From JANSWP01 sp041941305 (GTDB lineage: Bacteria; Bacteroidota; Bacteroidia; Chitinophagales; Saprospiraceae): a stretch of DNA of 64,000 nucleotides. The stretch spans positions 62,001 through 126,000 of the forward strand of contig JBGTQJ010000012.1 of NCBI GenBank assembly GCA_041941305.1. The letters are read 5' to 3'. The translations under genes and the position numbers were made by a program. A model generated the notes under the pieces. The model saw only the letters and a list, made by a program, of their open reading frames with translations. It was not told where the DNA came from and made no database searches. Positions 19,301 through 24,684 of this stretch are shown here, one piece after another; position 1 is the stretch's first letter, and the number at the start of each line of letters is the position of its first letter.

Positions 19301-20426
19301 TGATGGGATTTTTACATTCAATAATGTTCCTGCAGGAGGAGATTATTCTATTACTCCTATTAAGGACATCAATCCATTAAATGGCGTTTCTACATTTGAC
19401 TTAGTATTGATCACTAAGCATATTTTAGGGGTACAATATTTAGATTCTCCATACAAAATCATTGCTGCTGACGCAAATAACTCAAGTACAGTAACTACAT
19501 TTGATTTGGTCATTTTGAGAAAATTGATATTGTTTATTGATGATGATTTTGCCAATAACACATCCTGGAGATTCATTCCAAAAGTTTACGAATTTCCAAA
19601 TCCTCAAAACCCGTTTGAGGAAAGCTTCCCAGAAATTATCAACTTGAATAATTTAAGTACAGATATTGATAATCCTGATTTTATCGGAATAAAAACTGGA
19701 GATGTAAATGGCAATGCAGACCCAATACTGTTTACAAAAGTAGAGGACAGAAATTTTGAAGATGCTTTGGTATTTACTACAAATGATAGGTCTTTGAAAT
19801 CAGGAGAGCTTTACAAAATTGATTTCAATAGCAAGGACTTTGATGTGCTTGGTTATCAATTCACCTTAAATTTTGATGTTGAATCATTAGAACTTTATGA
19901 AATTAATGACGCTCTGGCTACATTGGAAAACTATGGTTTGACAATGATTGATGAAGGAGTGATTACTACCAGTTGGAATGGCGATATCGAAGAACATTCT
20001 TCTATAGTATTCTCAATTTCATTTAAAGCAAAAACAGATTGTAAATTAAGTAAAGTACTCAATATCAATTCAAGATATACTATGGCAGAGGCTTATGGTA
20101 CAAATGGTAATTTGTTAGATGTCGATTTAGCCTTTTCTGGTAACGAATCTGTAAGTGCTTTCGAATTATATCAAAACCGTCCAAACCCATTTACGGAATC
20201 CACAACAATTGGATTTGAATTACCACAAGCTGCAAAAGCTAATTTGACTATAACAGATATTTCTGGAAAAATTTTAAAAGTAGTTGAAGGTGAATTTGTA
20301 GGCGGATACAATGAAATAATTGTTAAGCACAATGAGATAAATGGTAGCGGCGTACTTTATTATCAGTTAGAGACCCCGACTCACATTGCCACTCGAAAAA
20401 TGATTTTGTTAAATCGAAAGAAATAG
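7389..20426 (+). CDS. Giant T9SS-secreted metzincin protease/adhesin with three repeat arrays
   Basis: A 4345-residue exported multidomain protein. Order: signal peptide (1-30, ending GFSQ); propeptide-like region (~30-200); reprolysin-like metzincin domain (~204-430) with HEFGHMFDATH at 355-365 giving zinc ligands H355, H359, H365 and general base E356, plus a Met-turn at M397 (TIMSYQ); Ig-like and beta-sandwich regions; one divergent and then five regular 101-aa repeats; four ~91-aa repeats; one SprB-like module; eight ~80-aa HYR-like repeats (CQDxxVxLD); then a ~1280-aa segment paralogous to the previous protein, with dockerin-like loops (~3996-4052), a cohesin-like domain and a T9SS type A sorting domain (~4256-4345). 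The usual metzincin glycine (HExxHxxGxxH) is Asp362 here. Probably a cell-surface protease-adhesin; the substrate is unknown. A terminator follows at 20452-20490. Confidence 0.88.
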   Translation: MKKRNEFIRICLPVLLFIVITIFPFQGFSQTVIASETSSINDSPYSTSIDITAMQLQLFSAPREFTEEAIEQKLLLEIPWHDGKFKSFEVVESPMLAPEFAKAYPDFKTYAIRAIDNQLISGRIFISQFGLFASVFTPTGTVGIRPIDLHNPLIHEIYQGRHPEDMDLEQFGCSFDEDIIPFLPPDKKDDIQGSAESSLSNGGTLKTYNLAIVTTGEFHDGNGGTVAAATAVVTSSVNAIQAIYDKDIAVRFSLLTPMVYTDPNTDPFDPAGPSRTVQAAEAVDDNFALNTYDIGHCFHDSNEPPGGFAGGGVAGLGVVCNDNSSGISGSGYNKAAGWSGSGDNTTNGWHQLASHEFGHMFDATHTWNGSGGSCSNCMGGNQSANTAYEIGSGTTIMSYQGICGAGQNIPASGALDNYFHAASLEQMVDYINDTSPNNGGSCPVTSSTGNIPPVANSNPCSATLTIPTDTPFWLDGTATDADGDNLSICWEQFDEDGAGVCPTHGFIGATAASSSIAPLFRSFPPNSSTSRTFPAIDDIVTGTNSDFDVLPTVGRTLTFRMTVRDNNASGGGMSCSEVTVTVDGTAGPFEVDLPNGGETYSAGGSITVDWDQANTSSFCTDVAILLSIDGGYTYPYTLATGVTNTTETWTGTLPAGVPNVSTARIKVQCDDYSCATFFDISDADFTVTSNCLTESNYICPDAACTFPQGDSGLNLSIDNFFGSGISSFAVDLDSGDPSMDVVTHDVGGTGCFNWGFQSEYEFVQFTVDATGDYTFTHNSGLFSINSIFDDATFDPNDPCPSFIGSNAENLGGGMATSSSSFTVTLTECTTYRLCAYTFGTFQTYTISMSGAGSISSSGAGPGTDYAYTYVAVDTSNDLIDEEDSGSDFTSLAAGSYEIFGAVYKSSGPTPPNNVNPATWIGQTMSAVLNSGDCALFSTNFKPLTITGGSCTINSSGLANVACNNNGTDCDATDDYITFDLDPMGTGIGSSYDVTVSSGTISPTSGNYGAPTTFQLQNGSAGAGNVTVTITDANDSNCTFMDTVTDPGTCSSACGIPGIPTTCTNPLENFAGFTGSGFTTNPAAGELCSNSWTPNGFSDNSYVPCGNNTSGDYARGTTDGMGETTGGIYGFDDGGGDMAIWIQPTGGDFTPGDLTYQLQNTTGATITDLDISYDILVLNDQNRSNAFNFSYSTDGTNFTSVPALDFSSDGTATGLLQTFPQSTTISGLSILNNDFLWIRWEGDDVSGSGSRDEFGLDNITLCPSPCQLLTSGLNNIQCNNNGTPSDPSDDYITFELNPTGINLGTSYTVTGATLTPTGGNYGSPTTFQTDPGTAGAGDLNLTITDDTDAGCTLGETVTDPGTCSPDCEITASGLANVQCNDNGTPGDPTDDYITFDLDPSGNNLGTSYTVTGATLTPSGGNYGSATSFQTDPGTAGAGDLNLTITDDSDGSCTFSETVTDPGSCSPNCNITDAGLTNVQCNDNGTTDDPTDDYITFDLNPTGFNLGTSYTVTGATLTPGGGNYGGITSFQTDPGTAGAGDLNLTIDDDTHGSCSFSFTVIDPGTCSPDCNILSAGLSNVQCNDNGTPTDDSDDYITFDLNPTGNNLGTTYTVLGATLTPTGGNYGGVTSYQTDPGTAGAGDLNLTIRDDNDHACTFPFTVTDPGPCSSTCNLSGTGFSNLMCNNNGTQYDPSDDYFTFDLNPTGVNLSPNGYNVSSSVAITPSSGNYGSATSFQTPAGSAGGGNLTITVTDMDDANCTASSTLVDPTPNPNIVASSDPTTCGGTDGTITIGGLNSGDSYNVIYDLGGTSDIFAGPFTANGSGEITLNNLSEGSYTNIRVQDNGTGCIGGSLSATLNDPMTPTYTVAGTNPTTCNGTDGSFLISGLTPNTTYDVTYDDDGTGIGPLNLTSNGSGEIDITGLDSGSYTNIVVTFATNCSGAPASVTLSDPADPTPNIAGSTDPTTCGGSDGTITLGGLTSGNSYTANYDYNGNGTSQGPLTANGSGEITLTGLAAGNYTNISVTDNGTNCSGGSLSQTLSDPSAPTYALGTLTDPSFCGGSDGSIQLTGLANNTTYDVSYDFNGNGVGPLSLTSDGSGNLLITGLAAGSYTNIIVSLAGCSGTPLSATLNDPNSPSLSETHNDVTCPGGSDGSIDLTVTGGTPGFTYDWDNDGTGDNDDNEDLAGLSAGTYNCTVTDALGCTATISVTINDGTDNTPPTAICQDFTVSLDSNGDASIATADIDNGSSDNCGTVILSLDNDTFDCTNIGGNTVTLTVDDGNGNSDSCTATVTVEDNENPNAVCQNIMVSLDATGDAMIIPQDVDGGSNDNCGIISLSIDDDAFDCNDIGDQPVVLTVDDGNGNTDQCTATVTVKDNMVPMAVCQDITVQLDAVGIATIGTGDIDNGSSDNCGGITLGLSQTLFDCFHLGSNAVTLTVDDDNGNSSSCTGTVTVEDNMAPMAACQDITVQLDGSGNSTITTADIDNGSSDNCPPTLALDIQSFDCSNIGANTVTLTVSDAAGNSSQCTATVTVEDNIAPVLICQNIGVSLDITGNVTITPQMVASAFGDNCGVPTLSLDISTFDCSNVGANPVTVTGTDGSGNSNTCSATVTIIDDSPPIAMCQDVTVQLDGLGIATITQADIENGSTDACGIASYSVSPNLFTCSELGANTVTLSVTDVNGNVGTCTATVTVRDDNNPCCDAPVAVCQNFSIDLDLFGIGVITPSDIDGGSMADCGLQSLTASQTTFTCLDVGANTVTLTVTDVFGNSANCDATVFVGDVIPPVALCQDVSVTLDDIGLGIVLPTEIDNGSNDECGIASLTLNQNSFNCFDVGLNPVILTVQDNSGNISTCVATVGVIASSACLPPDISNEDGPSIDDPCTCRGNGQFDEEVVINSGSNQTWFVVSTTLLDPNTLTPFAAGTPFTEVPQGAGMSQYVLAGVHLSGVGYTLEAESPFWPNQNLTISNTCSYPEPQIEGLDVVICLETMPITLQGGGGVGVEGSGSFTINGDPATEFDPAALGVGTHLVSFTFDAGDPAGLLNPSDIGCTESIFQFVTVVETPDNPVCNDLEHVALDPDCLAFITPDMVLEGDVPCDDDFGVSIEDHQGNAVPNPISGGWIGELLTVTVTHLPTGNSCWGQIIVEDKLKPELTCNNPTIPCTVDIQNAPRPSGTDNCDNNPDEKLLELILIDDDGCDDDIVRYQRTWIAIDDYGNESDPCTDTVMVQRPTSINFPGDREWTCQQYNSNSNVVAPTNSGSGTINGITGTWCLYEFTHSDVTVPGCGETFTIVRTWSVLDWCTGDITTDEQIIKVKDLEAPSISMDAFAVGITDPGSHPEPCSSQGFLEAANVTDNCHDFTVKIYTPIGEAIYVNGSDGSNGGYIPAPGLAVGTYSITYQATDECGNTSEFSVDITVVDDVAPVAICDEITDVTLSSDGLAEISADVLDDGSHDNCCLSHFEIGRMEEGCDYGTEFGSTATLCCEDAANSPVIMVFRVYDCDNNYNDCMVQVIVEDKLKPVLVSCPGPETITCDYYWENIEIGLSLGDNSVLDQFGSPEYQDNCELVVTPTLQVNIDQCGIGTIVRTWNAIDPSGNQANTCTQVISTIHVSDWVVEFPADLTAVCTDEEPEFGEPTLTNETCELIAVSYEDTYFNVVTDACYKISRQWTVINWCVVGDNVDEEVIEVPESQIGLLFPACDLDGDGDCDTRTFRDSWNGSDYPDAGDAGVNGAPDTDIDPDPWDGFITYQQTIKVIDNVAPVFPDGCEVANVCIEDNTCSAIITLPEPGIQDCSIDAQVSVDSDLGSGFGPFTNIALGTYTVTYTAMDQCGNSNACQTTFEVLDCKKPTPYCKNGLIVELMVIDTPMVEVWAEDFNDGSFDNCPGDLALSFSSDTTHKSLIFNCDHVGQQNIELWVTDASGNQDFCSTFVFIQANMGQCPSIDDPIIQGLITTEEAEPIKDVEVNLNSNSGFDDDFVTENDGIFTFNNVPAGGDYSITPIKDINPLNGVSTFDLVLITKHILGVQYLDSPYKIIAADANNSSTVTTFDLVILRKLILFIDDDFANNTSWRFIPKVYEFPNPQNPFEESFPEIINLNNLSTDIDNPDFIGIKTGDVNGNADPILFTKVEDRNFEDALVFTTNDRSLKSGELYKIDFNSKDFDVLGYQFTLNFDVESLELYEINDALATLENYGLTMIDEGVITTSWNGDIEEHSSIVFSISFKAKTDCKLSKVLNINSRYTMAEAYGTNGNLLDVDLAFSGNESVSAFELYQNRPNPFTESTTIGFELPQAAKANLTITDISGKILKVVEGEFVGGYNEIIVKHNEINGSGVLYYQLETPTHIATRKMILLNRKK
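11202..12716 (+). repeat. Five tandem 303-bp coding repeats (101 aa each)
   Basis: Units start at 11202, 11505, 11808, 12111 and 12414, a nearly exact 303-bp period; a diverged single copy begins near 10258. Each unit contains QCNxNGT, DDYITFxLxPTG, TLTPxGGNYG, GTAGAGDLNLTI and TDPGxCS motifs. The last copy is more diverged. I do not recognise the family. Confidence 0.85.
12711..13785 (+). repeat. Four tandem ~275-bp coding repeats (~91 aa each)
   Basis: Units begin at 12711, 12987, 13260 and 13536 (spacing 276, 273, 276). Each has DPTTCGGTDGT-like, SYxxxYD, GSGEIxxxGL, GSYTNIxV and SxTLxDP motifs. They precede one SprB-like module (CPGGSDGSIDLTVTGGTP) at about 13800-14020. Confidence 0.8.
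14029..15960 (+). repeat. Eight tandem ~240-bp HYR-like coding repeats (~80 aa each)
   Basis: The first cysteine codon of each unit lies at 14043, 14283, 14523, 14763, 15000, 15240, 15495 and 15735, a period of 240 bp with one 237 and one 255. Units read (A)xCQxxxVxLD, then DIDNGSSDNCG, DxxxFDCxxxGxNxVTLTVxD and CTATVTVxD. Such modules are common in Bacteroidota surface proteins. Confidence 0.85.
16569..20426 (+). repeat. Paralogous C-terminal segment, copy 2 (partner 3052-6895)
   Basis: The in-frame counterpart of 3052-6895: almost the same length (3858 versus 3844 bp) and the same module order through dockerin-like, cohesin-like and sorting domains. Between 3668 and 3732 (partner 17175-17239) only one base differs in about 65, far fewer than in the flanking block. 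Confidence 0.9.
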
Positions 20427-20451
20427 AATTCCATAAATAATCATTTTTACT

Positions 20452-20490
20452 ACGCCTCGTTTCAATTATTGGAACGAGGCGTTTTTTTTT
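20452..20490 (+). terminator. Rho-independent terminator of the second giant gene
   Basis: CGCCTCGTTTC (20453-20463) pairs with GGAACGAGGCG (20471-20481) with one G-U wobble around a 7-nt loop, followed by nine T. Confidence 0.9.
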
Positions 20491-20557
20491 GTTGGTAAGT
20501 GGTTACCGATTTTAAAATAATACTTTAAAGACCATAACCGACCAAAAGAAAACAATC

Positions 20558-20565
20558 TACATTTG
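20558..20565 (+). promoter_or_regulatory. Candidate -7 promoter box (TACATTTG) for the sigma/TPR/caspase operon
   Basis: The sequence matches the Bacteroidota -7 consensus TAnnTTTG and lies about 95 bp before the preferred ATG at 20660. No TTG -33 element is visible at the normal spacing, so support is partial. Confidence 0.35.
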
Positions 20566-20659
20566 CGGTTGGCGATTCCTGATTGATGATTTAACTCCTT
20601 TGAAATTAGAAATCAGGAATCAAAAACTTATCAATCAACAATCGAAAACAATCCCGGTT

Positions 20660-21280
20660 ATGCCCGTTAAAACAATGCTCACTGATTGGGAAATTGCCAA
20701 AGGCATACTTGACAACAACCCGCGAATTCAAAAGCAGGTGTATGCTGATTTTAAAAGAAGAGGATTCTCTTTTTTGCTTAGTATGGGTGCTGATGAACAA
20801 ACATCCGAGGAAATCGCTCATGAAGCAATCAAGATATTGTTCTTCGAAATGAATCGGCTTGATTTGGACAAGGGGAAATTGTCCACGTATTATTTGTCTA
20901 TATGTCGCAACAAATATTTCAGTTTTAGAAAAAAATCATCTAAAACCTATTTGGTGGAAGACAGCCGCCCTTTTCAAAATCTCACCGCTCAAGATATGGA
21001 AGAGCAAGATGAAGAATGGAGTATGAGGGTATTAAGAGAGGAAATCTTGTTGTTATTGGGACGAGAGAAAGAAAATACTTTGAAGGAAGATTGTAGAGAA
21101 TTTCTGAATTATCAATATGGAGAACGGAAGTCATTGGCAGAAATTGCTGAAATCTTTGATTACACTGAAAAATATGCTAAAAAGAAGGCAAAAAACAGTC
21201 GAGATTACCTTAGAAAAATAATAATTAAAGCTATCCAAAACCGACCTGAATTGAGTGAACGGTTTCATTGGATTGCGTAA
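20660..21280 (+). CDS. RNA polymerase sigma-70-like factor (ECF-type)
   Basis: A ~206-aa helical protein resembling ECF sigma factors. The N-terminal half has a region 2-like segment (DEQTSEEIAHEAI, then GKLSTYYLSICRNKYFSFRKK). The C-terminal half has a region 4-like helix-turn-helix (ERKSLAEIAEIFDYTEKYAKKKAKNSRDYL) expected to read the -35 element. The open frame reaches back to a TTG at 20600; the ATG at 20660 is preferred (a second ATG is at 20675). The next gene starts 51 bp downstream on the same strand and encodes a membrane protein with anti-sigma-like motifs, a typical sigma/regulator arrangement. The product would direct RNA polymerase to a small regulon, possibly including this operon; the targets are unknown. 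It is diverged from standard sigma-E-type proteins. Confidence 0.7.
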   Translation: MPVKTMLTDWEIAKGILDNNPRIQKQVYADFKRRGFSFLLSMGADEQTSEEIAHEAIKILFFEMNRLDLDKGKLSTYYLSICRNKYFSFRKKSSKTYLVEDSRPFQNLTAQDMEEQDEEWSMRVLREEILLLLGREKENTLKEDCREFLNYQYGERKSLAEIAEIFDYTEKYAKKKAKNSRDYLRKIIIKAIQNRPELSERFHWIA

Positions 21281-21331
21281 TATAACCAACAGATTCCTTA
21301 TTCCATCCCTTTGGGAAATAAATTTAAAAAC

Positions 21332-22327
21332 ATGAAAACTTCAGACATTAAAGTATTCGAAAGCTATATAACAGGCAACCTTTCTGGAGAGTCCCTGAAA
21401 AAGTTTGAAGAAAAACTAACCAATTCCAAAACATTTCGAATGTCCTTTCAGGCATATAAGTCAGGTTATACTGCCTTAAGCGAAGAACCAAAATGGAAAA
21501 ATATTGATGCTAATATCGACCAATTGAGAGATGAAATAATTGCCGAAAAAGAAAATTATTTTCAAGCTTATCAAAAAGGACAGTTATCATCTGGTGAAAA
21601 AGAAATTTTTGAACAGGATTTAAAAGAAGATGAATTGTTGAATTATGAATTTGAGCGATTTAAAAAACCTTCAAAAAAATCTTCCTCACTTCAAGTAGTC
21701 CAAAAAAGAGAAACAAAAGTTATTTCCTTTTCGACCAAAAGAATTCAACAAGTCATATCTATAGCAGCAATGATGGTGTTTATTTTTGGTGCCTTGTGGT
21801 TGTTCAATAATTCTTCTTCCATAAATACCCATAAGCTTTATTCAAGCAATTTTGACCTGCCAAGCACAACTACGGTAAAAAGTGATCTGGTAGTAATGGG
21901 TGAGGAAATTGGACTTTCAAATTCTAAGCTTTTAGAATTAAAGGAAAAAGGATTGAATGATTATGAGAATGGAAATTACCACGAAGCCATCAGCAAATTA
22001 GAAGAATTTGTTAAAAATAGCTCAAAAACCGACGATACCTATTACATGTACCTGTATGTGGGCGTTAGTTACATGCAATTAGAATTATACGATAAAGCAA
22101 TCCAGGTTTTGACACTTAGTCAAGAAAATATAAAAGACGAAGTCAATAATAGTAGAAGAAAAGATCGTGTAAAATGGTACCTGGCGCTTGCTTATTTGAA
22201 GACAGGTGATGTGGAAAAATATAAAACGATTGCTCATTCTTTACTAGAAGCAAGCAATTCCAAAATAAAAGTAAAAGCAGAGAAAATTCTTTGTGAAACT
22301 GATTCAACAAACTGTAACATTCAATAG
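21332..22327 (+). CDS. Membrane TPR protein with duplicated anti-sigma-like N-terminal motifs
   Basis: From the ATG at 21332 (331 aa; an in-frame TTG lies at 21311). Residues 9-40 and 78-109 look like two copies of one motif (Y-x-x-G-x-LS-x-x-E, then FE-x-x-L), resembling zinc-less anti-sigma N-termini. A charged linker leads to one transmembrane helix (~138-158, ISIAAMMVFIFGALWLF). The C-terminal part (~198-318) is a TPR-like helical repeat (GLNDYENGNYHEAISKLEEF; LYVGVSYMQLELYDKAIQVL; WYLALAYLKTGDVEKYKTIA). The topology puts the N-terminal part in the cytoplasm and the TPRs in the periplasm. It ends 9 bp before the caspase gene and follows the sigma gene, so a membrane-bound sigma regulator sensing a periplasmic signal is plausible. 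This function is inferred, not shown. Confidence 0.7.
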   Translation: MKTSDIKVFESYITGNLSGESLKKFEEKLTNSKTFRMSFQAYKSGYTALSEEPKWKNIDANIDQLRDEIIAEKENYFQAYQKGQLSSGEKEIFEQDLKEDELLNYEFERFKKPSKKSSSLQVVQKRETKVISFSTKRIQQVISIAAMMVFIFGALWLFNNSSSINTHKLYSSNFDLPSTTTVKSDLVVMGEEIGLSNSKLLELKEKGLNDYENGNYHEAISKLEEFVKNSSKTDDTYYMYLYVGVSYMQLELYDKAIQVLTLSQENIKDEVNNSRRKDRVKWYLALAYLKTGDVEKYKTIAHSLLEASNSKIKVKAEKILCETDSTNCNIQ

Positions 22328-22336
22328 AAAAAAGTT

Positions 22337-23173
22337 ATGAAGAATTTATTTCTTTCTTTTATTACAGTCTTGATTTTCAATTCTTTACAAGCAAATATCT
22401 TTCATGGTATCATCATGTCAGATGTAGATGACCCTTCAATAGGAAGTGCCTGCCTTCAAAATGCAGAAAAAATGTTGAAGGAATTTAAAGAGTTTTCTGT
22501 CCACAATGATTCCAAGCTATTTGTTCACGAATTTAAAGGAAAACATTTTACCAAAAAGGATATTCTAAAACATCTGAAAAACCTAAAGCCAGGATCGGAG
22601 GATGTAATTTTCTTTTATTATTCAGGACATGGTTTTTACGAAGAAGGTTTAGGAAAAGTATTGAAGTTGAAAGATGAAAAATTGGCATTAAAGGATATTG
22701 AGAATATTTTGGATCGGAAATTAGCTGATCTCAAATTTATTGTCACAGATTGTTGTAGCCAAAGAATACCTTTTGGAATTAATGAACCACCGAGAGTGGA
22801 TAAAATAGAATTCAGTGAAAAATCTGCTGAAAATATTCGAATTCGTTCCAATAATTATAAAAGATTACTAGCCTACCAGGGTTTACTGATCGTTGAAAGT
22901 AGTAAACCTGGACAATTCTCCTATGCTAATGATCAGGGAGGAGTATTTACAAATTATTTTATTTCTGCCATCCATCACCACGTTGAAATTGGAAGTGCCA
23001 ATTGGAGTAAAATTCTAAAAGAAACCAAAGTAAATGTAGAGAAATTTATCGGGGATGAAATGGAAAAGAATCAAGTACCAGTAAGTGACGAAACCAATTT
23101 ATATCAAAAAGTGAATCCTGGGAATGTTCCTGAATTTCATTTTTACGATACCATCCAACAAAGAAAAAATTAG
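22337..23173 (+). CDS. Secreted caspase-family (peptidase C14-like) protein
   Basis: 278 residues with a signal peptide (~1-19). The caspase-fold signature is present: YYSGHG gives catalytic His98 followed by Gly99, and TDCC (137-140) gives catalytic Cys140 in the usual D-x-C arrangement. Strands before each motif are hydrophobic (DVIFFYY; LKFIVTD) as in p20 subunits. A later segment (GLLIVESSKPGQFSYAND, then GVFTNYFISAIHH) matches the region that follows the cysteine in bacterial metacaspase-like proteins, where YAxxxGGVFT-type motifs are common. The gene follows the TPR membrane-protein gene by 9 bp and is third in the sigma operon. Location is probably periplasmic. A role in signalling or proteolytic response is inference; the substrate is unknown. 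Confidence 0.8.
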   Translation: MKNLFLSFITVLIFNSLQANIFHGIIMSDVDDPSIGSACLQNAEKMLKEFKEFSVHNDSKLFVHEFKGKHFTKKDILKHLKNLKPGSEDVIFFYYSGHGFYEEGLGKVLKLKDEKLALKDIENILDRKLADLKFIVTDCCSQRIPFGINEPPRVDKIEFSEKSAENIRIRSNNYKRLLAYQGLLIVESSKPGQFSYANDQGGVFTNYFISAIHHHVEIGSANWSKILKETKVNVEKFIGDEMEKNQVPVSDETNLYQKVNPGNVPEFHFYDTIQQRKN

Positions 23174-23485
23174 GTCTTTTTCTATCTAATTTCCCATTTC
23201 ATCAAAAAAATCATGCAATCAATGGTTCAAAAGTTTTCTTTTGGATCTTGATTCTATTCATTTTAAAATCATTTCATCATAAGCCAATTATACTAAACGC
23301 TTTTTGATTAGTTGATTGAAATATCTTTTGGGCTGTTCTCTTCTCGAAGAGACAGCCCCTTTTTTATTTACTATCACTATTCGAATCCTGTTTCAACTCT
23401 TATTTTGTCTTTGAATACTTTTGCTCACACTATAAATTCCCGTTTTCTTTGATTGGATTTGTTTATTTTTGAGGTAAAATTTTTA
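23174..23485. other. Intergenic region between the caspase and DUF6702 genes
   Basis: 312 bp without a gene. It contains the terminator at 23330-23367. A TATTTTTG at 23464-23471 lies too close to the ATG at 23486 to be a confident promoter. Confidence 0.5.
23330..23367 (+). terminator. Rho-independent terminator after the caspase gene
   Basis: GGGCTGTTCTCTT (23330-23342) pairs with AAGAGACAGCCC (23347-23358) with one bulged T around CTCG, followed by seven T. It closes the sigma/TPR/caspase operon. Confidence 0.88.
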
Positions 23486-23995
23486 ATGGCTTCAATTCTC
23501 TTTTTCTGTTTTTTGGCAGTTGCTTCTCCATCTGATATTTATTTCTCTCACGATTTTCATTTCAGTAAATGTTTAATTGAACTCAATCCTGAGCAGAATA
23601 CACTTCAAATCAGTTGGCATATTTTTCTCGACGACCTGGAACAAGCCCTTGAGAATCAGGGTACTGGAAAGTTATTTTTATGTACAGCTAAAGAAAGTGA
23701 AAAAGGAGAAACCTATCTTTTTAAATACCTGACTGAAAACTTGAACATAAAGATTGACAATGAGCCCTTTTCTCCACAGTGGGTAGGTAAAGAACTATCA
23801 GATGATTTGGCAGCGGTTTGGTGTTACTTTGAGATAAAGAATATTGAAGGAATAAATAAAATAGAGATTACAAATACACTCTTGACCGAATTATTTGATG
23901 ATCAAAAAAATATTGTTCATTTATTAGGGCCTAAAAATAGAAACGGCTATTTTATGTTTGATAATGCAAAAATTAAAGAAATGATAGTGTTTTAA
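23486..23995 (+). CDS. DUF6702 family protein, exported
   Basis: About 169 aa from the ATG at 23486 (the frame opens at a TTG at 23453). A signal peptide occupies the first ~14 residues (MASILFFCFLAVAS). The rest matches the DUF6702 pattern of Bacteroidota: an early ISWHIFLDDLEQAL strand-helix, a central I-x-I-x-N-x-x-x-x-PQWVGKE segment, VWCYFEIKN, then LLTELFDDQKNIVHL and a last hydrophobic strand. No catalytic motif is visible. Family members are small periplasmic or surface proteins of unknown function, often near M1-type peptidases; no such peptidase gene is nearby. The gene follows a terminator, so it likely has its own promoter. Confidence 0.7.
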   Translation: MASILFFCFLAVASPSDIYFSHDFHFSKCLIELNPEQNTLQISWHIFLDDLEQALENQGTGKLFLCTAKESEKGETYLFKYLTENLNIKIDNEPFSPQWVGKELSDDLAAVWCYFEIKNIEGINKIEITNTLLTELFDDQKNIVHLLGPKNRNGYFMFDNAKIKEMIVF

Positions 23996-24101
23996 TTCCT
24001 GGTACCTAAATTTAATAAAGAGGATGTTAGCCTTCTATTAAAATTAAACCTAAATTAGCTTTCTCAACCTTATAAAATCAAAACAAAACGATTATGAATT
24101 T

Positions 24102-24617
24102 ATGAAAAACCTAGGATGGATTCTTCCGATTACCTTCCTTTTTGGCTCCATTAGCTGGCGATTTATTATTGGTACGATTTTTCTCCCACAATTTAAATCC
24201 TGGACCACGCAACAATTACTAAAACCTTTGGTTTCTGTACATCTGTTCAGATACGTTTCCCTTTCCCTATTGATTCCCGGATTGACAACAGCAAATGATA
24301 TTTTACCAAAATCTCACATTATTCGATTGGCTTCCTGGGATGTAATTTGTGCAATCCTTGCCATGTTGGTATTAGTGAGCATTCACAAAGCTTGGAAAAG
24401 TACCCGGATTTTGCTGCTGTTGTTAAGTGTAGTCGGATTGGGACATTTATTGATGGCAACCATATTTGATATACCCTTGTTTATTAAAAGCATAGGAGAT
24501 GTGGATGCCAGATTATTTGGAGTATTAACTACCTTTATTCCTTTGGTGTTTGTTTCACATATTTTTATTATAAAAATATTGTGGTTAAATTGGAATGATT
24601 TAAAAAATCATAAATAA
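24102..24617 (+). CDS. Predicted integral membrane protein, unrecognised
   Basis: 171 residues with about five hydrophobic segments: ~5-25 (start, WILPITFLFG), ~48-60 (LSLLIPGLTT), ~78-95 (WDVICAILAMLVLV), ~102-122 (ILLLLLSVVGLGHLLMA) and ~142-163 (FIPLVFVSHIFIIKILW). I do not recognise the family and see no catalytic or metal-binding pattern. The ATG at 24102 begins just before the first hydrophobic helix. It follows the DUF6702 gene by 106 bp on the same strand and converges on the ABC ATPase gene; a terminator lies between them at 24685-24716. Confidence 0.6.
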   Translation: MKNLGWILPITFLFGSISWRFIIGTIFLPQFKSWTTQQLLKPLVSVHLFRYVSLSLLIPGLTTANDILPKSHIIRLASWDVICAILAMLVLVSIHKAWKSTRILLLLLSVVGLGHLLMATIFDIPLFIKSIGDVDARLFGVLTTFIPLVFVSHIFIIKILWLNWNDLKNHK

Positions 24618-24684
24618 TTATATAAATTTGCAAGTAGCATAGACGAAAACCAATTCTAAAATAAAATTGAATTAGTATGAAGTT

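Noticed and set aside
3052..20426. The long duplication as a composite transposon
   Set aside because: No transposase, terminal inverted repeats or target duplications flank either copy, and the copies are in frame and diverged at synonymous sites.
23464..23471. Promoter box for the DUF6702 gene
   Set aside because: TATTTTTG lies only 14 bp before the ATG and lacks a -33 partner; chance occurrence is likely in this AT-rich sequence.
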